A DNA stretch of 64,000 bases from Muriiphilus sp048268845 (GCA_048268845.1 JBLWUQ010000008.1:1-64000); one strand, 5' to 3'; counted from the first letter of the stretch, positions 25,809 to 34,531 are shown. Notes: generated by a model not told the origin, from the letters alone. Made by a program: numbers and translations.

Positions 25809-25858
25809 GCATCGTCCGTTCCGACGAGACCCCGCGTCATAGTCTTATCGGACGATGC
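25809..25858. promoter_or_regulatory. 10-bp inverted repeat in a divergent promoter region
   Basis: GCATCGTCCG (25809-25818) and CGGACGATGC (25849-25858) are perfect inverted repeats with a 30-nt spacer, in the 186-bp gap between the NmrA-like trio and the Liv-type operon. A dimeric or looped regulator could use it to control both directions; no regulator gene is adjacent. Confidence 0.4.
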
Positions 25859-25942
25859 GTCACCGCCCGCGCCGCACGACTTTTCCGGCAGGACAAAAGC
25901 GCCACGATTGTATCGACCGGCGCAAAACGGGAGGAGACCGAC

Positions 25943-27142
25943 ATGAAGAAACTACTGGCAACCGCTGGTCTGGCGGCACTGATCGCGGGCGCGGCGCAGG
26001 CGGGTGACGGCGTGGTCAAGATCGGCGTGTTGAACGACCAGAGCACGTCGTTCTCGGCCCTGGGCGGCGCCGAAGTGGTCGAGGCCGTCAAGCTGGCGAT
26101 CGCGGATTTCGGCGGCGAGGCACTTGGCAAGCCGATCGAGTTCGTCTTTGCCGACCACCAGAACAAGCCCGACGTGGCGCTGTCGATCGTGCGCGAATGG
26201 CTGGATCGTGATGGCGTCGACGTGGTGATGGACGTGCCGAACTCGGCCATCGCGCTGGGCATCAACACGCTGATCGGGGAAAACCCGGACGCGATGGGCC
26301 TGTTCGTCTCGCCCCTGACCGACCGCCCGACCGAGGCCGATTGCAACGGCCGCGTGATGGCCTGGGCCTATGACGCCTATTCGACGGTCGGCACGGCCGT
26401 GAACGCGCAGCTTGAGCGTGGCCTGAAGAAGTTCTTCATCATGTCGCCCGACTACGAGGCCGGCAAGGTGATGACAAGCTGGGTCGAGACCGCCGTGACC
26501 AATGGCGGCGGCGAGGTTGTCGGCATTGTCGCGGCCCCGCTCGGCACCACCGATTTCTCGTCCTTCATCCTGCAGGCGCAGGCCTCGGGGGCGCAGGTGA
26601 TCCAGCTGAACCTGAACGGGCCCGAGCTGATCAACGCGCTGAAGCAGATCCAGGAATTCGGGTTGATCGCAATGGGCCAGGAGGTCGCCGTGACCTTCCT
26701 GCACCAGTCCGACGCGCGCTCGATCGGGGCCGAAGCCCTCGCGGGCATCCAGTTCGCCGCGCCGTGGTTCTGGAACCAGGATGAGGAATCGCGCGACTTC
26801 GCGATGCGGATGAAAGAGGCCACCGGCAACGCGCCCGGCTGGGTCGCCGCCGGCAACTACTCGGCCGCGACCGCCTATCTGCGCGCGGTGGACGAGGCCG
26901 GCACCGACGACGCCGATGCCGTTGTCGCCGCGATGCAGACGCTGGACCTTGACGACATGTTCGTGAGCAACGGCACGCTGTTCCCCAACGGTCGGCTGAT
27001 CCACGACATGTATCTGCTCGAGGTCCAGGCCCCCGGCGACATCACCGAAGATCAGGACTACTTCAAGCTGGTCGCGACGGTTCCGGCGGAAACGGCGTTC
27101 CAGCCGCTTTCGGCCACGACCTGCCCGCTGGTCGCCAAGTAA
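25943..27142 (+). CDS. ABC transporter substrate-binding protein (Liv/type I periplasmic binding)
   Basis: A 399-aa periplasmic binding protein of the Leu/Ile/Val (Peripla_BP_6) family. Signal peptide MKKLLATAGLAALIAGAAQA, then GDGVVKIGVLNDQSTSFSALGG, the typical first strand. Members bind branched amino acids but also amides, aromatic acids, urea and other compounds, so the ligand is open. GGGAGGAG before the ATG supports this start. It opens a six-gene operon with DUF1330, two ATPases, a fused permease and an SDR. Confidence 0.93.
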   Translation: MKKLLATAGLAALIAGAAQAGDGVVKIGVLNDQSTSFSALGGAEVVEAVKLAIADFGGEALGKPIEFVFADHQNKPDVALSIVREWLDRDGVDVVMDVPNSAIALGINTLIGENPDAMGLFVSPLTDRPTEADCNGRVMAWAYDAYSTVGTAVNAQLERGLKKFFIMSPDYEAGKVMTSWVETAVTNGGGEVVGIVAAPLGTTDFSSFILQAQASGAQVIQLNLNGPELINALKQIQEFGLIAMGQEVAVTFLHQSDARSIGAEALAGIQFAAPWFWNQDEESRDFAMRMKEATGNAPGWVAAGNYSAATAYLRAVDEAGTDDADAVVAAMQTLDLDDMFVSNGTLFPNGRLIHDMYLLEVQAPGDITEDQDYFKLVATVPAETAFQPLSATTCPLVAK

Positions 27143-27228
27143 CCGGCGCACAGGCATCCAACGGCAAAAGCGTGGCCCCCGGTTGACGGGGGCCACCTGC
27201 GACAATTTCCGAGATTCGAGGGCAGACG

Positions 27229-27516
27229 ATGGCCGGATATCTGGTTTTCGACGTCGAGATCACCGACCAGGAGGCGTGGCAGGTCTACCGCGCGACCGCC
27301 GAGCCGGTAATGGCGGCGAGCGGCGGCACGTTTCTTGTGCAAAGCGCCGACATCGAGCCGCTGGAAGGCGGCTGGACACCCGCCAGCCTTTCGGTGGTCG
27401 AATTTCCCAGCGCCGAGGCGGCGCGGACATTCTATCGCTCGCCGGAATATCAGGCGCTGATCCCGCTGCGCGAAGCCGCCGCGATTTCGCGCGGCGTGCT
27501 GGTGACGGGGGCGTGA
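27229..27516 (+). CDS. DUF1330 family protein
   Basis: A 95-aa small dimeric alpha/beta-barrel-type protein of the DUF1330 family. Diagnostic stretches are the N-terminal MAGYLVFDVEITD, a Gly-Gly-Thr strand (ASGGTFLVQSADIEPLEGGWTP) and VEFPSAEAARTFYRSPEYQ. Function is unknown; the family resembles ferredoxin-like monooxygenases or isomerases. It is unusual inside a Liv-type transporter operon. The stop overlaps the ATPase start as GTGA. It may act on the imported compound. Confidence 0.88.
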   Translation: MAGYLVFDVEITDQEAWQVYRATAEPVMAASGGTFLVQSADIEPLEGGWTPASLSVVEFPSAEAARTFYRSPEYQALIPLREAAAISRGVLVTGA

Positions 27517-28271
27517 CGGTGGCCGATCCGATCATCCAGACCCGTGGCCTGATCAAGCGGTTTGGCGGCTTTGCTGCGGTGAACGGCGTCGACCTCGATG
27601 TCGAGCGCCATTCGCTGCACGCGCTGATCGGCCCGAACGGGGCGGGCAAGACGACGGTGTTCAACCTCGTCTCGAAATTCCTCGCGCCCTCCGAAGGCAC
27701 GATCACCTATAACGGCAAGGACATCACCAACGCCAAACCCGCCGAAGTGGCGCGGCGTGGCATGGTTCGCTCATTCCAGATTTCCGCGATCTTCCCGCGC
27801 ATGACCGTGGCCGAGAACGTCCGCATCGCGCTGCAACGCCCGACCGGAGTGTCGTTCGGGTTCTGGCGCGGCGAAAAGGTGCTGGCCGGGCTTGAGGGCC
27901 GGGTTGACGAATTGCTGACCTCGGTCGGGCTGATCGAGTGGCGAAACCGCACCGCGACCGAGCTGTCGTATGGCCGCAAGCGCGCGCTGGAGTTCGCCAC
28001 CACGCTGGCGCTCGACCCGGAGCTTATGCTGCTGGATGAGCCGATGGCGGGGCTGGGGCAGGAAGACGTCGCGCGCATCAGCGCGCTCATTCGCCAGATC
28101 CGGCCGGGCCGCACCATCCTGATGGTCGAACACAACCTGGCCGTGGTCGCGGACCTTGCCGACCGCATCACCGTGCTGGCGCGCGGCGAGGTGCTGGCCG
28201 AGGGCGACTACGACAGCATCGCCGCCGACGGTGCAGTGATCGAAGCCTATATCGGGGGCGACATTGACTGA
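27513..28271 (+). CDS. ABC transporter ATP-binding protein (LivG-like)
   Basis: A 252-aa ATPase of the LivG group. Walker A GPNGAGKTT, a Q-loop segment MVRSFQISAIFPRMTVAENV, signature LSYGRKR (Tyr-Gly for the usual Gly-Gly, common in LivG) and Walker B LMLLDEPMAGLGQED are visible. The chosen GTG overlaps the DUF1330 stop; a second GTG two codons on (27519) is equally good. It overlaps the LivF-like gene by 8 bp. Works with the fused permease at 28973. Confidence 0.93.
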   Translation: MTVADPIIQTRGLIKRFGGFAAVNGVDLDVERHSLHALIGPNGAGKTTVFNLVSKFLAPSEGTITYNGKDITNAKPAEVARRGMVRSFQISAIFPRMTVAENVRIALQRPTGVSFGFWRGEKVLAGLEGRVDELLTSVGLIEWRNRTATELSYGRKRALEFATTLALDPELMLLDEPMAGLGQEDVARISALIRQIRPGRTILMVEHNLAVVADLADRITVLARGEVLAEGDYDSIAADGAVIEAYIGGDID

Positions 28272-28971
28272 AATACCCCTCCTTTCCGTCTCCGACCTCC
28301 ACGCCTGGTATGGCGAGAGCAAGGCGCTGCACGGCATGAGTTTCGAGGTGCAGAAGGGCGAGGTCGTCTCGCTGCTTGGCCGCAACGGCGCGGGCAAATC
28401 GACCACGCTGCGCGCGATCATGGGGCTGATGGGGCGCGCGACCGGCAGCATCATGCATCGCGGCGACGAGGTTCTGGGCTGGCCGACCGAGCGCATCGCC
28501 CGGCGCGGCATCGCCTGGTGCCCCGAGGAGCGCGGCATCTTCGCCAGCCTCACCGTGGCCGAGAACCTGCACCTGCCGCCGCAGGTCGCCGCCGGCGGCA
28601 TGACCGAGGCCGAAGTCCTCACGCTGTTTCCCAACCTCAAGGAACGCTGGCGCAGTTCCGGCGCGAAACTGTCGGGCGGCGAGCAACAGATGCTGGCCAT
28701 CGCGCGCATCCTGCGCACCGGGGCCGACCTGTTGCTGCTTGACGAGCCGACCGAGGGGCTGGCCCCCGTCATCATCCAGCAGATCGCCAAGGTGGTTCAT
28801 ACGCTCAAGGAGCGGGGCTTTACCGTGGTTCTGGTCGAACAGAACTACCGCTTCGCGGCCAGGCTGGCCGACCGGCACTACGTGGTCGAGCACGGCCAGA
28901 TCATCGACAGCATGACCCGCGCCGACATGGACCGGAACGCTGACCGCATCATCGACTATCTGAAGGCATGA
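28264..28971 (+). CDS. ABC transporter ATP-binding protein (LivF-like)
   Basis: A 235-aa ATPase of the LivF group. Walker A GRNGAGKST, signature LSGGEQQ and Walker B LLLLDEPTEGLAPV are intact. The start is a TTG with GGGGG upstream; it gives the family-typical N-terminus TEIPLLSVSDLHAWYGESKALHGM. It overlaps the LivG-like gene and is followed after one base by the permease gene. Confidence 0.93.
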   Translation: MTEIPLLSVSDLHAWYGESKALHGMSFEVQKGEVVSLLGRNGAGKSTTLRAIMGLMGRATGSIMHRGDEVLGWPTERIARRGIAWCPEERGIFASLTVAENLHLPPQVAAGGMTEAEVLTLFPNLKERWRSSGAKLSGGEQQMLAIARILRTGADLLLLDEPTEGLAPVIIQQIAKVVHTLKERGFTVVLVEQNYRFAARLADRHYVVEHGQIIDSMTRADMDRNADRIIDYLKA

Positions 28972-28972
28972 C

Positions 28973-30877
28973 ATGATCGACCTCCTTGGCATCCACCCCG
29001 GCCTGCTGTTCGGACAGGTCCTGATCGGCCTGATCAACGGGCTGTTCTACGCGATGATGAGCATGGGCGTCGCGATCATCTTCGGCATGCTGCGCATCGG
29101 CAACTTCGTGCACGGCGCGCAATACATGCTGGGGGCCTTCGGGGCCTGGGCGCTTCTGAACCTGCCCACGCTGTTTCCGGGGCTGGGCCTGCCGTCGCTG
29201 AACTATTGGTGGGCGCTGGCGCTGGTGCCGCTGGGCGTGGCGGCGATCGGCGCGCTGACCGAACGGCTGTTCGTGCGCCGGGTCTACAACCTCGAACACG
29301 CCTACGGCCTGCTTCTGACCGTCGGCCTGGCGATGGTGATCGAGGGGCTTTTCAACGTCAAGTTCGGCGCCGCGGGGCAGCAATACGGCGTGCCGGACGC
29401 CCTGAAGGGCGGCGTCAACCTCGGCTTCATGTTCCTGCCGATCTATCGCGTCTGGGTGATCTTCGCGGCACTCACGGTCTGCATCGGCACCTGGGCGGTG
29501 ATCGAGCGCACCAAGCTGGGCGCCTATCTGCGCGCCGCGACGGAAAACCCCGACCTCGTGCGCGCCTTCGGCATCAACGTGCCGCGCATGCTGATGCTGA
29601 CCTATGCCTTCGGCGTCGGCCTCGCGGGACTGACCGGGGTGATGGCCGCGCCGATCTATCAGGTCAGCCCGCAGATGGGCCAGTCGATCATCATCACGAT
29701 CTTCGCGGTGGTGGTGATCGGCGGCATGGGCTCGATCGCCGGCGCCATCATCAGCGGCATCGGGCTGGGCGTGATCGAGGGCCTGACCAAGGTGTTCTGG
29801 CCGGAAGCCTCCTCGACCGTGATCTTCGTCATCATGGCGCTGGTGCTGGTGCTGCGCCCACAGGGGTTGTTCGGCAAGGAAACCCAGGCTCATTCGGGCA
29901 CCGACATCTCGGTCACGCGCCGCGAAAGCATCCTCGAGAACGGCCGCATCTGGATCCCGGCGCTGGCGCTGTTCGGCGGGCTGGTGCTGCCGTTCATCGT
30001 CTATCCAGTCTTCGCGATGAAGATCCTCTGCCTTGCCCTGTTCGCGCTCGCCTACAACCTGGTGTTCGGCTATGTCGGGCTGCTCGCCTTCGGCCACGCC
30101 GCCTTCTTCGGCGCGTCGGCCTATGGCGCCGCGCACACCGCGGCGGTCTGGGGCTGGCCGCCGGAACTGGCGCTGCTGGCGGGCACCGGGCTTGCGGCCG
30201 TGATCGGCGTGCTGTTCGGCTGGCTCGCGATCCGCAGGCAGGGACTTTATTTCGCGATGATTACGCTGGCGCTGGCGCAGATCGTGGTGTTCTACGCGGT
30301 CCAGGCCTCGTGGACGCATGGCGAGGACGGCATCCAGTCGGTGCCGCGCGGCACGCTCTTTGGCCTGATCGACCTCGGCGACACCATGAACATGTATTAC
30401 TTCGTGCTGGCGGTGTTCCTGATCGGCTTCGGCTTCATCTATCGCCTCCTGCGTTCGCCCTTCGGGCAGGTGCTGAAGGCGATCCGCGAGAACGAGCCGC
30501 GCGCGATCTCGCTGGGCTACTCGACCTCGCAGTTCAAGCTGGTCGCCTTCACCCTGTCGGCAACGCTGGCGGGGCTGGCGGGCGGCACCAAGGCCTTGGT
30601 GTTCCAGATCGCCTCGCAGGCCGACCTTCATTTCATGACCTCTGCGGATGCGCTCCTGATGACGCTGATCGGTGGCGTCGGCACGCTGCTTGGCCCGATC
30701 GTCGGCGCGGTGATCGTGGTCACGCTGCAACGCGAATTCGCGGGCTACGGCGCCTGGGTCATCGTCATCCAGGGCGCGGCCTTCGTGCTCTGCGTCTTGT
30801 TCCTGCGCAAGGGCGTGGTCGGCACGCTCGAGGACTGGCTGACCCGGCGCGCCGACCGCAAGCGCAAGGCCGAGTGA
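28973..30877 (+). CDS. Fused Liv-type ABC permease (LivH-LivM)
   Basis: A 634-aa membrane protein that carries both channel halves in one chain. Residues about 1-300 are LivH-like (MLRIGNFVHGAQYMLGAFG near 42; EDP-like coupling segment LRAATENPDLVRAFGI). Residues about 320-625 are LivM-like (YNLVFGYVGLLAFGHAAFFG; coupling segment IRENEPRAISLGYST). In E. coli these are two proteins. There is no second permease gene in the operon, so the fusion is complete. It should be an inner membrane monomer acting with LivG/LivF-like ATPases. Confidence 0.92.
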   Translation: MIDLLGIHPGLLFGQVLIGLINGLFYAMMSMGVAIIFGMLRIGNFVHGAQYMLGAFGAWALLNLPTLFPGLGLPSLNYWWALALVPLGVAAIGALTERLFVRRVYNLEHAYGLLLTVGLAMVIEGLFNVKFGAAGQQYGVPDALKGGVNLGFMFLPIYRVWVIFAALTVCIGTWAVIERTKLGAYLRAATENPDLVRAFGINVPRMLMLTYAFGVGLAGLTGVMAAPIYQVSPQMGQSIIITIFAVVVIGGMGSIAGAIISGIGLGVIEGLTKVFWPEASSTVIFVIMALVLVLRPQGLFGKETQAHSGTDISVTRRESILENGRIWIPALALFGGLVLPFIVYPVFAMKILCLALFALAYNLVFGYVGLLAFGHAAFFGASAYGAAHTAAVWGWPPELALLAGTGLAAVIGVLFGWLAIRRQGLYFAMITLALAQIVVFYAVQASWTHGEDGIQSVPRGTLFGLIDLGDTMNMYYFVLAVFLIGFGFIYRLLRSPFGQVLKAIRENEPRAISLGYSTSQFKLVAFTLSATLAGLAGGTKALVFQIASQADLHFMTSADALLMTLIGGVGTLLGPIVGAVIVVTLQREFAGYGAWVIVIQGAAFVLCVLFLRKGVVGTLEDWLTRRADRKRKAE

Positions 30878-31629
30878 TGCCGGGGGCGGCCGTCGTCGTC
30901 GGCGCCGGGCCGGGCCTTGGCCTGTCCCTGATCCGCCGCTTCGCCCGCGAGGGGCTGTCGGTCGGCTTCGTCGCTCGCCGCGCCGATGCGGTGGCGCAGT
31001 ATCAACGCGCGCTGGACGCCGAGGGGCTGGACACGCTGGGGCTGGTCGCCGACGCCGCCGACCCCGAGGGCCTCTCCGCCGCGCTCGATGAGCTGAAATC
31101 CCGCCATGGCGCACCCAAACTCGCCGTCTACAATGCCGCGATCATCGAGCCGTCGCGGCTGGTCACCCCGTCCGGCATCAGTGAGGCGCGCTACGCCGAC
31201 GCGCCGGGCTGGCAGGCGCGCGGCAAGCCGCTGGACGAGGCGGCGCTGGTCGAGAGCTTTCGCGCCAACGTGGTCGGGGCGCTGACACTGGCACGGCACG
31301 TGGCCCCCGACATGATTGCGCGCGGGCGCGGCACGATCCTTCTGACCGGCGGCGTGCTGGCCTTCGGCCCGTGGATCGAATGGGCCGGCGTATCGCTGGG
31401 CAAGGCGGCGCTGCGCAGCCTCGGGCATTCGCTGGCGCTGGAACTCGGCCCGCTGGGGGTGCAGGTCGCGACCGTGGCGATCCACGGCACGATGGCGCCG
31501 GGCACGCCCTACGACCCCGATCTGGTGGCCGCAGCCTACTGGGACCTGCACCGCCGCCCGGCCCCGGACTGGACGCCGGATCATCACTACCGGATGGACG
31601 CGACCGACGGCGCCGACCCGGACCGCTAG
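30877..31629 (+). CDS. SDR-fold protein lacking the catalytic Tyr
   Basis: A 250-aa Rossmann protein. N-terminal AAVVVGAGPGLGLSLIRRFA is the cofactor site; VYNAAI replaces NNAG. The region where YxxxK should lie reads WAGVSLGKAALRSLG: the Lys is kept but Tyr is replaced, and the Ser position reads LLTGGVLAF. A recognised subgroup of SDR-like proteins has this SLGKA form, so it is not a sequencing error. The ATG overlaps the permease stop (TGATG). It is the last gene of the transporter operon. Confidence 0.82.
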   Translation: MPGAAVVVGAGPGLGLSLIRRFAREGLSVGFVARRADAVAQYQRALDAEGLDTLGLVADAADPEGLSAALDELKSRHGAPKLAVYNAAIIEPSRLVTPSGISEARYADAPGWQARGKPLDEAALVESFRANVVGALTLARHVAPDMIARGRGTILLTGGVLAFGPWIEWAGVSLGKAALRSLGHSLALELGPLGVQVATVAIHGTMAPGTPYDPDLVAAAYWDLHRRPAPDWTPDHHYRMDATDGADPDR

Positions 31630-31644
31630 ACCGATAAAGCTACG

Positions 31645-31664
31645 CTCCCCGCGCGGGGCTTTCC
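31645..31664 (+). terminator. Possible weak terminator after the Liv-type operon
   Basis: CCCCGCGCGGGG at 31647-31658 can fold back and is followed by CTTTCCC. The stem is short and the T-run only three bases, so this is a weak call. It lies 18 bases past the SDR stop. Confidence 0.35.
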
Positions 31665-31825
31665 CGGCAGGGTGGTCTTCGGTCGCTGTCGTGAGCGTCA
31701 CACATGAATGAAGTGGCGGGCCCGCCGTTGGGCAACGGTCCTTCGCCGGGCGCAGAGCCTCGCCTGCACCTTCATCAGGTGGTCTTCGGTGTCCCGGCTA
31801 GGTCTCGCCCGGTTTTCTTACCCAA

Positions 31826-31972
31826 TTATCTGATCGCGAAGGGCGCGGCCAGTTCCCCGACCAACGCCTCGCCCTCGGCCAGCCGCACCAGAATCGCCCG
31901 CCGCGTCGGAGCGGCCAACGCGGCAAACACGGCGTCGAGCTGCGACCCTGATGTATAACCAACTCGTTTCAT
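31826..31972 (-). pseudogene. Truncated ArsR-family regulator
   Basis: The 506-bp gap between the Liv-type operon and pdhA holds, on the minus strand, a 48-codon frame: an N-terminal MKRVGYTSGSQLDAVFAALA followed by APTRRAILVRLAEGEALVGE and LAAPFAIR. This matches the start of ArsR-type regulators, in which the sequence should continue MSLPAISKHLKVL (recognition helix). It stops exactly where that helix should begin, so the DNA-binding part is lost. It is either a remnant or the edge of an old deletion. Nothing else coding was found in this gap. Confidence 0.65.
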
Positions 31973-32070
31973 AACCTATTGGTTTCACACCTGCCCCGTA
32001 ACCCAAGCCCGTCGCCAATCCCGGCCCGCAACCCCTTCACTTCGTGCGAAATTCCCCCCTCGCGCGGTGG

Positions 32071-32125
32071 GCGGGAATATTGTATACGGTAGTTTAACAT
32101 TAAACCATTATCCTGACCGGTCGGG
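32071..32125 (+). promoter_or_regulatory. AT-rich upstream region of pdhA with a small palindrome
   Basis: A locally AT-rich stretch contains GTTTAA (32092-32097) and TTAAAC (32100-32105), a perfect inverted repeat with a 2-nt spacer, 30 bases before the pdhA ATG. TATTGTATAC just upstream offers possible -10 sequences. This is the likely promoter/operator region of the pdh operon; no specific regulator can be named. Confidence 0.4.
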
Positions 32126-32135
32126 AGGAAGCCCT

Positions 32136-33125
32136 ATGGCAGCCGCCAAAAAACAAGCCAAATCAAACACCTCAAAAGAAGAGCTGCTTGCCTTCTTCCG
32201 CGAAATGCTGCTGATCCGGCGATTCGAGGAGAAGGCGGGCCAGCTTTACGGCATGGGTCTGATCGGCGGCTTCTGCCACCTCTATATCGGGCAGGAGGCC
32301 GTCGTGGTCGGGCTCGAGGCCGCTGCCGAGGAAGGTGACAAGCGCATCACCTCCTACCGCGACCACGGCCACATGCTGGCCTCCGGCATGGACCCCAACG
32401 GCGTCATGGCCGAGCTGACCGGGCGCGAGGGCGGCTATTCCAAGGGCAAGGGCGGGTCGATGCACATGTTCTCGACCGAAAAGCACTTCTACGGCGGTCA
32501 CGGCATCGTCGGCGCGCAGGTGCCGATCGGCGCCGGGCTCGCGTTTTCCGACCAATACCTCGGAAACGACCGCGTCACCTTCACCTATTTCGGTGACGGC
32601 GCGGCCAACCAGGGCCAGGTCTACGAGACCTTCAACATGGCCGCGCTGTGGAAGCTGCCGGTGATCTTCGTGATCGAGAACAACCAGTATGCGATGGGCA
32701 CCTCGTCCAAACGCTCGACCTCGACCCCCGACCTCTACACCCGCGGCGCCGCCTTCGGCATCCCCGGCGAAGCGGTCGACGGCATGGACGTGCTGGCGGT
32801 CAAGGCCGCGGGCGAGAAGGCGGTGGCGCATTGCCGCGCCGGCAAGGGGCCGTATATCCTCGAGATGAAGACCTACCGCTACCGTGGCCACTCGATGTCG
32901 GACCCGGCGAAATACCGCACCCGCGAGGAGGTGCAGAAGGTCCGCGACACCCGCGACCCGATCGAGCATGTCCGCGAGCTTCTGCTCCAGGGCAAGCACG
33001 CCACCGAGGACGAGCTCAAGGACATCGACAAGGAAATCAAGAAAGTGGTCAACGCCTCCGCCGATTTCGCCCGCGAAAGCCCGGAACCGTCGCTGGACGA
33101 GCTCTGGACCGACATTTACGCCTGA
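32136..33125 (+). CDS. pdhA: Pyruvate dehydrogenase E1 component, alpha subunit
   Basis: A 329-aa TPP-binding alpha subunit of the pyruvate dehydrogenase complex. The TPP motif GDGAANQGQVYETFNMAALWKLPVIFVIENN is complete (GDG..NN), and GKGGSMHMFS and the YRGHSMSDPAKYRT phosphorylation-loop-like region mark it as E1 alpha of PDH. Start at 32136 has GGGAGGAAG upstream. With the beta subunit it decarboxylates pyruvate and acetylates the lipoyl group. First gene of pdhA-pdhB-pdhC. Confidence 0.96.
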   Translation: MAAAKKQAKSNTSKEELLAFFREMLLIRRFEEKAGQLYGMGLIGGFCHLYIGQEAVVVGLEAAAEEGDKRITSYRDHGHMLASGMDPNGVMAELTGREGGYSKGKGGSMHMFSTEKHFYGGHGIVGAQVPIGAGLAFSDQYLGNDRVTFTYFGDGAANQGQVYETFNMAALWKLPVIFVIENNQYAMGTSSKRSTSTPDLYTRGAAFGIPGEAVDGMDVLAVKAAGEKAVAHCRAGKGPYILEMKTYRYRGHSMSDPAKYRTREEVQKVRDTRDPIEHVRELLLQGKHATEDELKDIDKEIKKVVNASADFARESPEPSLDELWTDIYA

Positions 33126-33147
33126 CCCCTGACATACGGAGAAATAC

Positions 33148-34521
33148 ATGGCGACCGAAATACTGATGCCCGCCCTGTCGCCCACGATGGAAGAGGGGAC
33201 GCTGGCGAAATGGCTTGTGAAAGAGGGCGATACCGTCTCTGCCGGTGACGTGATCGCGGAGATTGAAACCGACAAGGCGACGATGGAATTCGAGGCCGTC
33301 GACGAAGGCACGATGGGCAAGATACTCATCGCCGAGGGCACCGAGGGCGTGAAGGTCAACACCGCCATCGCGGTGCTGCTGGAAGACGGTGAAAGCGCCG
33401 ACGACATCGGCAAGACCGCCGCCCCCGAAGCCGCCGAGGCCGACACCGGCCCGGTGGACGAACCCGTCGCCGCCAATCCCGCCGCCGCGATGCCCGAGCC
33501 GAAAGCGGTCGACGACCCCGAGATCCCCGAGGGCACCACGATGAAACCCACCACCGTGCGGGAGGCGCTGCGCGACGCCATGGCCGAAGAGATGCGCGCC
33601 GATGACCGCGTGTTCCTGATGGGCGAGGAAGTCGCCGAATACCAGGGCGCCTACAAGGTCAGCCAGGGCTTGCTCGACGAGTTCGGCGCCAAGCGCGTGA
33701 TCGACACGCCGATCACCGAGCATGGCTTTACCGGGCTTGCCACCGGCGCCGCGATGGGCGGGCTGCGCCCGATCGTCGAGTTCATGACCTTCAACTTCGC
33801 CATGCAGGCGATCGACCACATCATCAACACCGCCGCCAAGACCCGCTACATGTCGGGCGGCCAGATGTCGGTGCCTGTGGTGTTCCGCGGCGCCAGCGGA
33901 GCCGCCGCCCGCGTCGCCGCCCAGCACAGCCAGGATTATGCCGCTTGGTATGCCCATATCCCCGGCCTGCACGTCGCGATGCCCTACTCCGCCGCCGACG
34001 CCAAGGGCCTGCTCAAGACCGCGATCCGCGGCGACACGCCGGTGGTGTTCCTCGAGAACGAACTGCTCTACGGCCAGACCTTCGACGTGCCCGACCTTGA
34101 CGACCACACGATCCCGTTCGGCAAGGCCCGGATCTGGCGCGAAGGCGATGACGTGACCATCGTCAGCTTCGGCATCGGCATGAAATACGCGCTCGAGGCC
34201 GCCGACAAGCTGGCCGAGGACGGCATTTCCGCCGAAGTCGTCGACCTGCGCACCCTGCGCCCGATGGACACGAAAACCGTGATCGAGAGCGTCAAGAAGA
34301 CCAACCGCTGCGTCACCGTCGAAGAAGGCTGGCCGGTCGGCTCGATCGGCAACCACATCTCGGCGGTGCTGATGCAAGAGGCGTTCGACTACCTCGACGC
34401 GCCGGTGATCAACCTGACCGGCAAGGACGTGCCGATGCCCTATGCCGCCAACCTCGAAAAACTGGCGCTGGTGACGACCCAAGAGGTCATCGACGCCGTT
34501 CATTCCGTGACCTATCGCTGA
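33148..34521 (+). CDS. pdhB: Pyruvate dehydrogenase E1 beta subunit with N-terminal lipoyl domain
   Basis: A 457-aa protein. Residues 1-85 are a lipoyl domain (lipoyl-Lys 43 in ETDKATME), then an Ala/Pro/Glu linker to about 130, then a standard E1 beta domain (TVREALRDAMAEEM, GEEVAEYQGAYKVSQGL, RPIVEFMTFNFAMQAIDHI). Lipoylated E1 beta is known in alphaproteobacteria such as Sinorhizobium. The lipoyl domain differs from that of PdhC at only about four residues in 87. ACGGAG precedes the ATG. Lies 22 bp behind pdhA and 10 bp ahead of pdhC. Confidence 0.96.
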   Translation: MATEILMPALSPTMEEGTLAKWLVKEGDTVSAGDVIAEIETDKATMEFEAVDEGTMGKILIAEGTEGVKVNTAIAVLLEDGESADDIGKTAAPEAAEADTGPVDEPVAANPAAAMPEPKAVDDPEIPEGTTMKPTTVREALRDAMAEEMRADDRVFLMGEEVAEYQGAYKVSQGLLDEFGAKRVIDTPITEHGFTGLATGAAMGGLRPIVEFMTFNFAMQAIDHIINTAAKTRYMSGGQMSVPVVFRGASGAAARVAAQHSQDYAAWYAHIPGLHVAMPYSAADAKGLLKTAIRGDTPVVFLENELLYGQTFDVPDLDDHTIPFGKARIWREGDDVTIVSFGIGMKYALEAADKLAEDGISAEVVDLRTLRPMDTKTVIESVKKTNRCVTVEEGWPVGSIGNHISAVLMQEAFDYLDAPVINLTGKDVPMPYAANLEKLALVTTQEVIDAVHSVTYR

Positions 34522-34531
34522 GGACCAAGAG

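Noticed and set aside
24893..25942. 350-codon upstream extension of the Liv-type binding protein
   Set aside because: Antisense to the NmrA-like gene. The signal peptide and GGAGGAG site fix the start at 25943.
31704..31958. Plus-strand 84-codon frame in the gap before pdhA
   Set aside because: No ribosome binding site. It is the complement of the truncated ArsR fragment, which gives a better explanation of this DNA.
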